NCBI GenBank assembly: GCA_016744615.1
Contig: JADGEA010000020.1
Location: 1 to 32,431, forward strand
Direction: 5' to 3'
Source: Flavobacteriaceae bacterium
GTDB lineage: Bacteria > Bacteroidota > Bacteroidia > Flavobacteriales > Flavobacteriaceae
Length of the DNA: 32,431 nucleotides
The notes beneath the pieces are model-generated. The model did not search any database. It had not been told where the DNA came from and worked only from the letters and a program-made list of their open reading frames with translations. How positions within the stretch are numbered: the stretch's first letter is position 1; the number at the start of each line of letters is the position of its first letter. Of this stretch, positions 25,166 through 32,431 are shown in pieces. A program made the position numbers and the translations under genes.

Positions 25166-26833
25166 ATGCAAAATAAAATAGTATTAGGTATTGATTTTGG
25201 TTCTACAGCAGTAAGAGTACTTACTTTGGAGTTAGAAAGCGGAAAAGTTCTCCATTCAGTTGAACATGCTTATGAAAAAGGCGTAAACGGTGTATTTACT
25301 TCTGATTCAGATAGTTTATTAGCTCGCCAAAGTGCTACTGACTATATAAACTCCATGAAAATGGCTTTAAAGAAATCTGAACTTGAGAATAAAAAGGCTG
25401 GTATTGCAATGTCTTCCGTTACCGGAATTGGGGTCGATGCAACAGGTTCAACTCCATTGCCAGTCACCAAAAACATGAAGCCTCTTTCTTCACTCGATCA
25501 ATTCAAGGATAATTTAAACGCCTATTCATGGATGTGGAAAGATCATACTTCCCATAAAGAAGCAGATAAAATTACGAAAACAATTACAAAAATCAGACCT
25601 CTATATTTAACCAAAATAGGAGGTGCTTATTCCTCGGAATGGTTTTGGGCTAAAATTTTACACTGCAGAAATATAGATAAAGAAGTTTTTGATACTGCAT
25701 TTACTTGGCTGGAATTAAGTGATTTTATTCCTGCGGTTCTTGCAGGAATAACAGATGCCAATGAAGTAAAAAGAAATATTTGTGCAGCCGGACACAAAGG
25801 ATTATACAATGATGAATGGGGAGGTTTTCCAGATGCTAAATTTATAGAGGCCTTACATCCCGATTTAATAAAAATATTAAAAACCTTACCTAAAAAAACA
25901 TATTCCATTGAGTATAATAGTGGAAAATTATCAAAAGAATGGGCTGAAGAATTTGGTATGCCAGAGGGTATTCCAATTGCTATGGGTATTCTTGATGCAC
26001 ATGCTGGCGCTGTTGGATCGGGAATAAAAGATGGAAGTTTGGTTAAGATTATTGGTACTTCAACCTGTGATCTAGTTTTAGGTGATTTAGACAAAAGCAA
26101 TTCTAATATTGAAGGAGTAGCCAGTGTTGCTACCGAATCGGTATTACCCAATTATTTTGGAATTGAAAGCGGACAAAGTGCAGTTGGTGATATTCTGGAT
26201 TGGTACATCAAAAATATTTTAAAGAACAATCGTTCTCATAAAGATCTTACAGAAGAAGCGGAAAGCATTAAAGTTGGTGCAAGTGGACTTATTGCACTGG
26301 ACTGGAATAACGGGAATAGGAGTATCTTATCAGACCCAATGTTGTCCGGACTTATTATTGGTCAGAGTTTACAAACCAAAGATTTTGAAATTTACAGAGC
26401 TTTGATCGAAAGTACTGCTTTTGGTGCAAGAGTAATTATTGAGGATATGGAACGCCAGGGAGTTGTAATCAATGATATTGTTAATTGTGGAGGAATTACG
26501 CATAAAAATCCACTGTTTATGCAGATCTATGCAGATGTGATCAATAAACCCATGAAAATTGCTGCTATCGATGAAACAGTAGCGCTAGGCTCTGCATTAA
26601 TGGGTGCCTATGCTGCTTATTCAAAGGAAGGTAAAACGATCACCTACAATGAATTGCAGGACAAAAGTTGTACGGTAACCGAAAAAGTGTATCATCCAAT
26701 TTCTGAAAACGTAAAGGTCTATCATAAACTATACAATATCTATAAAAAATTACATGATGCCTTTGGAATTGAAGGGAGTAAAATTGAATTATATCCTGTG
26801 ATGAAAGATCTCATAAAGATCAAAAACGGATAA
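25166..26833 (+). CDS. FGGY-family carbohydrate kinase, ribulokinase-like
   Basis: This 555-residue cytoplasmic protein has the N-terminal phosphate loop LGIDFGSTAVRVL (Asp10). The ribulokinase-type WKDHTSHKEA (124-133), GAYSSEWFWAKILH and catalytic base Asp277 in GILDAHAGAVGSG follow, then the late NCGGITHKNPLFMQIYADVI. Length and motifs match ribulokinases (AraB), which phosphorylate L-ribulose and some other ketopentoses. No L-arabinose isomerase or ribulose-phosphate epimerase gene is seen in the window, so it may serve another ketose or polyol made in this pathway. Own promoter and terminator, opposite strand to almost all neighbours. Confidence 0.9.
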   Translation: MQNKIVLGIDFGSTAVRVLTLELESGKVLHSVEHAYEKGVNGVFTSDSDSLLARQSATDYINSMKMALKKSELENKKAGIAMSSVTGIGVDATGSTPLPVTKNMKPLSSLDQFKDNLNAYSWMWKDHTSHKEADKITKTITKIRPLYLTKIGGAYSSEWFWAKILHCRNIDKEVFDTAFTWLELSDFIPAVLAGITDANEVKRNICAAGHKGLYNDEWGGFPDAKFIEALHPDLIKILKTLPKKTYSIEYNSGKLSKEWAEEFGMPEGIPIAMGILDAHAGAVGSGIKDGSLVKIIGTSTCDLVLGDLDKSNSNIEGVASVATESVLPNYFGIESGQSAVGDILDWYIKNILKNNRSHKDLTEEAESIKVGASGLIALDWNNGNRSILSDPMLSGLIIGQSLQTKDFEIYRALIESTAFGARVIIEDMERQGVVINDIVNCGGITHKNPLFMQIYADVINKPMKIAAIDETVALGSALMGAYAAYSKEGKTITYNELQDKSCTVTEKVYHPISENVKVYHKLYNIYKKLHDAFGIEGSKIELYPVMKDLIKIKNG

Positions 26834-26872
26834 TTACAACTGTTATTTTAAATCTTTTATTGTTAAGAAACA

Positions 26873-26902
26873 CTGATGGTTGTGCTTTTGCACAACCATC
26901 AG
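26873..26902 (+). terminator. Strong hairpin terminator after the FGGY kinase
   Basis: CTGATGGTTGTGC (26873-26885) pairs perfectly with GCACAACCATCAG (26890-26902) around a TTTT loop. This 13-bp stem lies 39 nt after the kinase stop. The plus strand has no T run after it (AAATTCAA). On the minus strand the hairpin is followed by TGTTTCTT, so it may also stop transcripts arriving from the sialidase-like gene at 27003, about 100 nt away. Confidence 0.72.
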
Positions 26903-27002
26903 AAATTCAATAATTTACAACAAAATTATATAGCCCAGATTGAATTATATAATGTTTGAATCTATTTGTTTCATCAATAAATCTTATGTTTTATAGGCTA
27001 TT

Positions 27003-28814
27003 TTACTTTTCCACCAATTCTTCTTTATGATAAAGTACTGATTCTGGTATCTCTTCTTTTTTAAAATCAGATCCATCCCATAAAACTTTTAAGGATTTTC
27101 CTCCTTCCTTTTGAAAATATTTAACTTTTAATCTGTGTAGCCCCTTTCTCAAAGATGTAGAAACACTTTTTGTATAAATGCCATGAGCTCCATCATTGTC
27201 AATTAATTTATGATCATTTAAAAACAGTACACTTCCATCATTGGATTCTAGATAAAAAGTATATAATCCATCTTCATTAATTTTTATGTACCCATCAAAA
27301 ACATAAGCAAAATTTTGAAGTATTTTACTCTCTTCTATTGAGAATTGAGAGATAACACCTGATTTTATGACTATTGAAGAATCAATTTCACTCGTTTGAT
27401 CAAAACTATCTTCAAAATAATTGAAATATAATCCTTGTTTTAAGTTAAATGTAACTTCTTGTGCCGATTGAAAAATATGACTACCTACCTGTTTATATAC
27501 GATTTTACTAGGAGTTTTATCCATATGAAATGCCTGCATATATAAAGGGGTTAAGCTATCTATAACTATTGGATCTCGATAGATTAAACCAGTATCCTCT
27601 GAAGGAAGACTTCCATCTAATGTATATCGAATTTGAGTATTTTTATCCGAGCATGTCAAAACAAGAGTTTCATTATCAAATTTAACTGTGGGCTCTGAGG
27701 TTGCTTCTTTATAGACCCAATCTAAACTTAAACGGGTGATCTGAGTAGTAGACAACCCATTGTTTGTTTTTGTATCTCCTGCACAATGTCCCAGTAAAAT
27801 ATGATTATCAGTAAAATCAATAGCGGTATAACAATACCATCCTGCAGGATCACTTTCTACTGTTTTAATTTTCTCCCAGGTTTTACCCTCATTTTTTGAA
27901 ATAGCCAAACTAAAAGGAGTACGTTTTCCACCATCTCTCCCTTTTTCATAATTATTATTCCATAGCAATAACAGATCCCCGGTAGAAGGAATTCTTTCTA
28001 TAGATGCTGGTGATAAAGGGGATCTGATATTTCCCGGTTCAATTTCAGACCATGTTTCTCCGTGATCATCAGAAAAAGAAAAATATTGAACACCAGATTC
28101 TGTTCTGCAAAACAACATCAGGTTACCATTCTTTAACTCAACAATTCCAGGCTCTTGTAATGTAATATTCTCAGGGTTAGCTACTTGTTCTGATTTTCTC
28201 CATGTACCCCCATTGTCATCAGAATAATAGGAAAAAATCTTGCCTTTTGACCATACAGGAGCTGTATGTAAAGATGTTGAAAAAATAATTCTTCCGTTTA
28301 CCAGCTGTAAAAATCTATCATTATTTACTACATGATAACCCTGGTTGGGAATACATCTTTTTGGTTCACTCCATGTTTTTGCTTCATCTGTTGATATTCG
28401 CATAAAGGGAATACAATCTGTTTCTGAATTTTTTCTTAAATAAAATAAAGCTATATCATCGTTCTCTAATCGCAATAAGGAAACCGACATAATATTCATT
28501 CCTCCTTCATTGGAGAGAATTTTGACATCTTTGCTAGTCCAGGTTTTTCCATGGTCATATGAAAATCTACCTGCTAAATGTGCAGTTGCATTATCTCCTG
28601 TTCCACTTGTAAAATGCGTATACATAAATAAAATGCTTCCATCTTTTAATTGAATAAAATCACCTTCACTGTTTCTGGGGTTTCCATTACTAGGCTCCAG
28701 CCTCAAAACAATTTCCTTACCGGAATCTTTTTGACTTCTCTTGTTTGCACACCCCAAAGTAATTCCCACAAGAAAAAAACTAACAACAAAGCACTTAATG
28801 ATATAGATCTTCAT
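27003..28814 (-). CDS. Sialidase-like (BNR) lipoprotein with CHB_HEX_C and PA14 modules
   Basis: I chose the ATG at 28814 (603 residues), because it begins a proper lipoprotein signal (KIYIIKCFVVSFFLVGITLGC, Cys22); an open frame extends upstream to 28898, but it would bury this signal. Five clear Asp boxes mark the propeller: SYDHGKTW, STDEAKTW, SDDNGGTW, SDDHGETW and SKNEGKTW. EPGIVELKNGNLMLFCRT and GDFIQLKDGSI are typical of sialidase-family blades. Residues about 378-440 (IRYTLDGSLPS) are a CHB_HEX_C domain and about 458-590 (GLYTFYLESNDGSVLFLND, DNDGAHG) a PA14 module. Probably a surface exo-sialidase or relative. It is a single-gene unit with the strong hairpin downstream. Confidence 0.82.
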   Translation of the reverse strand: MKIYIIKCFVVSFFLVGITLGCANKRSQKDSGKEIVLRLEPSNGNPRNSEGDFIQLKDGSILFMYTHFTSGTGDNATAHLAGRFSYDHGKTWTSKDVKILSNEGGMNIMSVSLLRLENDDIALFYLRKNSETDCIPFMRISTDEAKTWSEPKRCIPNQGYHVVNNDRFLQLVNGRIIFSTSLHTAPVWSKGKIFSYYSDDNGGTWRKSEQVANPENITLQEPGIVELKNGNLMLFCRTESGVQYFSFSDDHGETWSEIEPGNIRSPLSPASIERIPSTGDLLLLWNNNYEKGRDGGKRTPFSLAISKNEGKTWEKIKTVESDPAGWYCYTAIDFTDNHILLGHCAGDTKTNNGLSTTQITRLSLDWVYKEATSEPTVKFDNETLVLTCSDKNTQIRYTLDGSLPSEDTGLIYRDPIVIDSLTPLYMQAFHMDKTPSKIVYKQVGSHIFQSAQEVTFNLKQGLYFNYFEDSFDQTSEIDSSIVIKSGVISQFSIEESKILQNFAYVFDGYIKINEDGLYTFYLESNDGSVLFLNDHKLIDNDGAHGIYTKSVSTSLRKGLHRLKVKYFQKEGGKSLKVLWDGSDFKKEEIPESVLYHKEELVEK

Positions 28815-29190
28815 ATTTTTTATATTTAACTTCTGTTTTACACAAATTATTCTTCCACATTTCCTATTTGACAATCCTTTCTTCTTTAAAAGATACATGC
28901 TTGATTGCTTTTTTATTTTCCTTTAAAAAATAAGAATAGGTTATATAAATTTTATCGTTTTTTGATTGAATTAGAAAAAAATAGAAGCATAGCCTCAATT
29001 ACAATTGTGTTTTTAAACGAAATGCAAGCAAAAAAGAAACGATTTATATACGACATTATGTTGTTAAATTAGTATTACTCATACTTACTCGATGTTGTAA
29101 AATATTATTCATGATTTTCTATAATTGAAAAAAACCATTGATAATCTATTTATTATTAAATAAGTAAATATTAACCATTGTTAAATTCAG
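28815..29190. other. Non-coding interval upstream of the sialidase-like lipoprotein gene
   Basis: This interval of about 376 nt is AT-rich and separates two same-strand genes. It must hold the lipoprotein gene's promoter, but I found no exact TAnnTTTG box. I found no RNA gene, repeat or credible ORF other than the in-frame upstream extension that I rejected as coding. Confidence 0.5.
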
Positions 29191-30015
29191 CTACTGGTTT
29201 AATCGCTTAATACCCATTTCTTCTGCAACTTCAAGCATTTGTTCAAGCTTATTCGTTAAAACAAAATCAACACCATTATCAAATAACTCCTTAACCTCTC
29301 TTTCGGTATCACCAAAATAATAGTTCACCTTGATCTTATTTTGTTTGAGTATTCTTATATTTTCTTGCAATCTATCGTCATTTCTCTTTTTCAACAATTG
29401 AATAAAAGGATATTTCTCCTGAATAGTTTTTTGAACATATTCATTTCTATCTGACTGACGCTCCATATTACAAATCAGAATTTTCTGACTAACATTTTTT
29501 ACACCAGTAGCTGCAACTTCACCACAAGCTATAACTCCCTGATGCATTCTATCTTCAGCAACAAGAACTATGGCAGTCGCTTCCCCCAGCTCCTTGTTTC
29601 CCTTTAAATGAATATTGAGCCAGATGTTTTTTGGAAATACGGCAAGTGCTTCCTTTAAAGTAGGAACTTTTTCATCTTTAAACTCTTTTGATTTCCAGCT
29701 ACCTGCATCTAGTTCTTTAATTTCTGCCAAGGTCAATTCACTAATTAAGCCCTTGCTATTTGTTGTTCTATCAACTGACTTATCATGTATAATTACCAAT
29801 TTTTTATCTTTGGTAATTCGCACATCAAATTCCACCATCTGAGCTCCTAAGCGAACTGCCTCTTTAAATGCAGCCAAGGTATTCTCAGGATGTGTTTCAC
29901 TTGCTCCTCTATGTGCACAAATGCCTCTATCAGGTAACTTTACCTCTCCTTGTGAAAACAGCAAGGGAGATTGCAAAAGTGATAATAATGTTAATATACC
30001 AATGATTTTCCTCAT
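29191..30015 (-). CDS. Exported glycerophosphodiester phosphodiesterase family protein
   Basis: This 274-residue protein has a signal peptide (about 1-22, LLFSQGEV). GDPD landmarks are ICAHRGASETHPENTLAAF (His35, Arg36, Glu44, Asn45), VEFDVRITKD (Glu62, Asp64) and IIHDKSVDRTT (catalytic His77). The C-terminal part keeps the closing strand FVLTNKLEQ. It should release glycerol 3-phosphate or a related product from a phosphodiester outside the cytoplasm. It lies 14 nt downstream of the propeller/toroid gene, so the two are made together. It is the second GDPD in the window, the first being the truncated one at the left edge. Unlike that one it has no lipid anchor. Confidence 0.9.
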   Translation of the reverse strand: MRKIIGILTLLSLLQSPLLFSQGEVKLPDRGICAHRGASETHPENTLAAFKEAVRLGAQMVEFDVRITKDKKLVIIHDKSVDRTTNSKGLISELTLAEIKELDAGSWKSKEFKDEKVPTLKEALAVFPKNIWLNIHLKGNKELGEATAIVLVAEDRMHQGVIACGEVAATGVKNVSQKILICNMERQSDRNEYVQKTIQEKYPFIQLLKKRNDDRLQENIRILKQNKIKVNYYFGDTEREVKELFDNGVDFVLTNKLEQMLEVAEEMGIKRLNQ

Positions 30016-30029
30016 CCGTAATTCATGAA

Positions 30030-32237
30030 TTATTTTTCAACAGGAGCACTAATTGCATCCACATATCTACCCATCCAATATGGCAATAACCAAATATATG
30101 GTGCCACTTCTTCACGGCCGGCACCATTAGAATTATTTCGATATGCACCATTGTGAAAACGAACGGGTTGTTCAGATGGTGGGAGCACTTCTTTATATGT
30201 TTGGTTCCTAAAATTAGAGGCTATTTTTTCAAGGTCTCTTCGCTGGGTATTATCAATGGTCCAAGAAATCAGGTCCAGTGGAAATTCTTGTAACCACCAT
30301 ACAGATTCATCCAGATCATAATCGGTTCCCCCAGTCATGGCGTATAAAAAATTCCAAACAGGGTTCTTTTCAGATCGCTCTATTTCCCAGTGACTTTTAG
30401 CAGCAGCAAATTGTTTCTCTTTTTGCTCTTCTGTAAAAGAATAATTCACAAAGGCAGGAATGGACAAAAAATACATTTGGTCATCTGAATGATTCCAACG
30501 ATCACTTAATGGTTCTCCTTCCACATGTTGGATCACAGAAGCCAGGCGATTTGCATTATCACCATAACCATATTTATCCATTAATTCATAAGCCTTTTTT
30601 TTGTAGATCTTATCTCCGGTGAAGTGATAAGCTGTTTGAAGAAATGCCAATATAAGTGTAGAATTCAAACGCCTGTCTCCAACATTAATTGGGAAACTAT
30701 TTACATATTCCGGGCTCCAGTTACCCCACCTGGTTGGTTTTCCATTCCAGGTTACCAAATGCCAGTCGTTTTCAATGATATGATCCATTTGAAGCTTGAT
30801 CTGACGAATTGCTCTATCTCTCCAAACTTTATCCGGTGCCAGTTCAGCAAAAAGCGCATAAACAAAAAAGTGTCCAATTGATTCATCACTACTGGTAGAA
30901 ACTTTCCATTTCCACCTACCTGTCTTATCAAATTGCCATGTTTTACCATTTTCTTTTTGCCAGGCAATCATTTGTTCCTCTGAAAATCCATTTGATCCTT
31001 CATCTAATTCAACTCCCTCTCTTTCAATAGCTCTAGCAGGAAAACCACTAACCCCTGAAATATCCGTAAGTCTTTCCATAGCTTCAAATGCATCATATGC
31101 ATTCAATTTTGCATCTTCCGATTTAGTAACTGCATATCTAAACAATTCACCTGCCAGATACATTGAGGTCCAAAGACCGTCATTATCCGTATCATGATAA
31201 AACCCTGAAGAAATATCACCCGGAATTGTTAATGAAAGATTTCCTGTATATCCATGTCTTATATGTCTTGAACGTTGAATTTTCTGAAAATAATCTGCCT
31301 TTTCTGCCAAGGTCATTTTAGAAAAATTGATCTTACTTAATCCTTTTTTGGTAAGTATTAAAACACTGTTATCCGATCCGGCTGCAATATCAACAACCTC
31401 ATTATCTACCAACCAACGTTTGGATGCGTAATAATCATATTTACCATCTTTACAAAGTTTAAAAACTCCTTTTGTAGAACCAAACCAAAGTTGACCATTT
31501 ATATTTTTAACAGTTGTTATTTCTGTCCATGGTAATTTTTGATCGATCGTACCTGCTTTAAATGTTTTTCCGTTAAGAGTCAATAAACCATTTGTAGTAC
31601 CGAGAATTAAGTTGTTTTCAAAAACAGTTATTGCTGTTAAGTTCTTACCGGAAAATACTTTAGAAAATTTATTACCAGAATTAAGTTGATATACCTCTTG
31701 TTTTGTCAATATCAAAAAACGATTGTTCACTTTATCAAAAACTACCTCAATTGGTTTAAAACTAGTCAGGGATTTACTCCATGCTTTTTTCTCATTTTGA
31801 AGTAATTTTAGCTGTCCATTTCCTACAACTAAGGTTTTAAAGTCTTTTCCTATAGCAAAATGAGTAGGACTTTTCATTCCGTGATCCATGTAAAACTTTC
31901 CTGCAAAAGCATTGCTTAAAACAGCCTTGTCTGTCAGATAAATAATCTGATTTTTATAGCTTGCGGTAGATATAACCTTCATGTTTTCAAAAGGACGGTA
32001 ATGCATATCTTTTACTATTTTCTTATCCCAGGGTTGTAATAAACCATTGGAAGAAACAATACTTACATCTTTATCTCTACTACTTGCAACACTCCATAAA
32101 TTTGCATTTACAGTATTTCCACTTAATTCAAATTTGTCTGCATAATCCTGTATAAAAGGTTTATCCGTGTGTATTTTCTGAGCTGAAATACTTAGCGAAA
32201 TAAGAATACTAAAAAGGAAGATTATTTTTTTCATCAT
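30030..32237 (-). CDS. Exported propeller plus alpha-toroid protein of unknown activity
   Basis: This 735-residue protein has a signal peptide (about 1-20, SLSISAQK). Residues about 35-310 are repeats like regulator-type propeller blades (LILGTTNGLLTLNGKTF, LWFGSTKGVFKLCKDG, VLILTKKGLSKI). Residues about 320-735 look like an alpha/alpha-toroid seen in glycosidases and lyases: SGFYHDTDNDGLWTSMYLAGELFRYA, SSDESIGHFFVYALFAEL and NHSDDQMYFLSIPAF. Asp-rich turns around DTDNDG and HSDDQ are possible catalytic or metal sites. I cannot name a CAZy family. It shares a transcript with the GDPD gene. Probably an extracellular glycan-active or glycan-sensing enzyme. Confidence 0.7.
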   Translation of the reverse strand: MMKKIIFLFSILISLSISAQKIHTDKPFIQDYADKFELSGNTVNANLWSVASSRDKDVSIVSSNGLLQPWDKKIVKDMHYRPFENMKVISTASYKNQIIYLTDKAVLSNAFAGKFYMDHGMKSPTHFAIGKDFKTLVVGNGQLKLLQNEKKAWSKSLTSFKPIEVVFDKVNNRFLILTKQEVYQLNSGNKFSKVFSGKNLTAITVFENNLILGTTNGLLTLNGKTFKAGTIDQKLPWTEITTVKNINGQLWFGSTKGVFKLCKDGKYDYYASKRWLVDNEVVDIAAGSDNSVLILTKKGLSKINFSKMTLAEKADYFQKIQRSRHIRHGYTGNLSLTIPGDISSGFYHDTDNDGLWTSMYLAGELFRYAVTKSEDAKLNAYDAFEAMERLTDISGVSGFPARAIEREGVELDEGSNGFSEEQMIAWQKENGKTWQFDKTGRWKWKVSTSSDESIGHFFVYALFAELAPDKVWRDRAIRQIKLQMDHIIENDWHLVTWNGKPTRWGNWSPEYVNSFPINVGDRRLNSTLILAFLQTAYHFTGDKIYKKKAYELMDKYGYGDNANRLASVIQHVEGEPLSDRWNHSDDQMYFLSIPAFVNYSFTEEQKEKQFAAAKSHWEIERSEKNPVWNFLYAMTGGTDYDLDESVWWLQEFPLDLISWTIDNTQRRDLEKIASNFRNQTYKEVLPPSEQPVRFHNGAYRNNSNGAGREEVAPYIWLLPYWMGRYVDAISAPVEK

Positions 32238-32267
32238 TTACATATTTAACAATTGTTTATTCTGACA

Positions 32268-32275
32268 CAAATTTA
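32268..32275 (-). promoter_or_regulatory. Possible -7 box for the propeller/toroid gene
   Basis: TAAATTTG on the minus strand is an exact TAnnTTTG match 31 nt before the start codon at 32237. No TTG is seen at the usual -33 distance. The rest of the stretch to the window end (32238-32431) shows no other gene. Confidence 0.38.
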
Positions 32276-32431
32276 CAATTACCCATCTATAAGTATTTCG
32301 TGTTTTTTGATTATTACCTATGTTTATTTACCTTAAGGCAACCTCTATTAATTGATTTTTCAGAGGATGTTATCCTTATCAGAGGAAAATCTGATTTAGT
32401 ATTTTCATTTTATTTTTTACAATTTATTCCA

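Noticed and set aside
25627-26151. 174-codon minus-strand ORF inside the FGGY kinase gene
   Set aside because: Antisense shadow of a conserved kinase; no domain of its own.
25166-26833. Part of an araBAD arabinose operon
   Set aside because: Only the kinase is present; no isomerase, epimerase or arabinosidase is nearby.
28815-28898. Upstream extension of the sialidase-like lipoprotein frame to an ATG at 28898
   Set aside because: It would place a basic, non-signal stretch of 28 residues before a perfect lipoprotein signal, so the start at 28814 is better.
1-32431. SusC/SusD pair, sulfatase, transposase, integrase, CRISPR array, tRNA or rRNA
   Set aside because: I looked for each and saw no protein motif or sequence pattern that supports any of them.

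Overview
The window looks like chromosomal DNA of a marine or gut-type Bacteroidota, most likely a flavobacterium. The DNA is AT-rich. Many exported proteins carry short Bacteroidota-style lipoprotein signals (LSC, FSC, VSC, NSC). Several intergenic regions hold the phylum's characteristic -7 box (TAnnTTTG) instead of an E. coli -10/-35 pair. Almost everything belongs to one large carbohydrate-catabolism region. I see no rRNA, tRNA, CRISPR array, transposase or integrase.

Layout from right to left, which is the direction most genes are read. (1) 32237-29191, minus: an exported propeller plus alpha-toroid protein and an exported glycerophosphodiesterase. (2) 28814-27003, minus: a sialidase-like lipoprotein with CHB_HEX_C and PA14 modules. 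(3) 25166-26833, plus: an FGGY kinase of the ribulokinase type, with its own promoter and a strong hairpin terminator. (4) 25005-12546, minus: three calcineurin-type phosphoesterases, a decayed GH13-like gene remnant, a lipoprotein glycosidase with a GH67N/GH20b-like front domain, a divergent DapA/NanA-type aldolase, a HAD hydrolase, a secreted CBM9-like protein, a NagX/HGSNAT-like membrane protein, an unrecognised polytopic membrane protein and a small ferric-reductase-like membrane protein. (5) 11670-12521, plus: an AraC-family regulator. (6) 11538-1, minus, divergent from the regulator: a DapA/NanA-type aldolase, a sodium-solute symporter, a Gfo/Idh/MocA oxidoreductase, a LacX-type aldose epimerase, a metallophosphoesterase lipoprotein, a second sialidase-like CHB_HEX_C/PA14 protein, a PHP-domain membrane protein, a GH31 glycosidase and a glycerophosphodiesterase cut by the window edge.

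The working model is inference. Exported hydrolases (two sialidase-fold proteins, GH31, the GH67N-like lipoprotein, the propeller/toroid protein) and seven exported or membrane-bound phosphoester hydrolase-like proteins would strip a glycan that carries phosphate or glycerophosphate. The sodium symporter and possibly the polytopic membrane proteins would import the released sugar. The epimerase, oxidoreductase, two pyruvate-type aldolases, HAD hydrolase and FGGY kinase would process it, under AraC control. No SusC/SusD pair and no nanE-type epimerase is present in the window, so it is neither a textbook polysaccharide utilization locus nor a textbook sialic acid operon.
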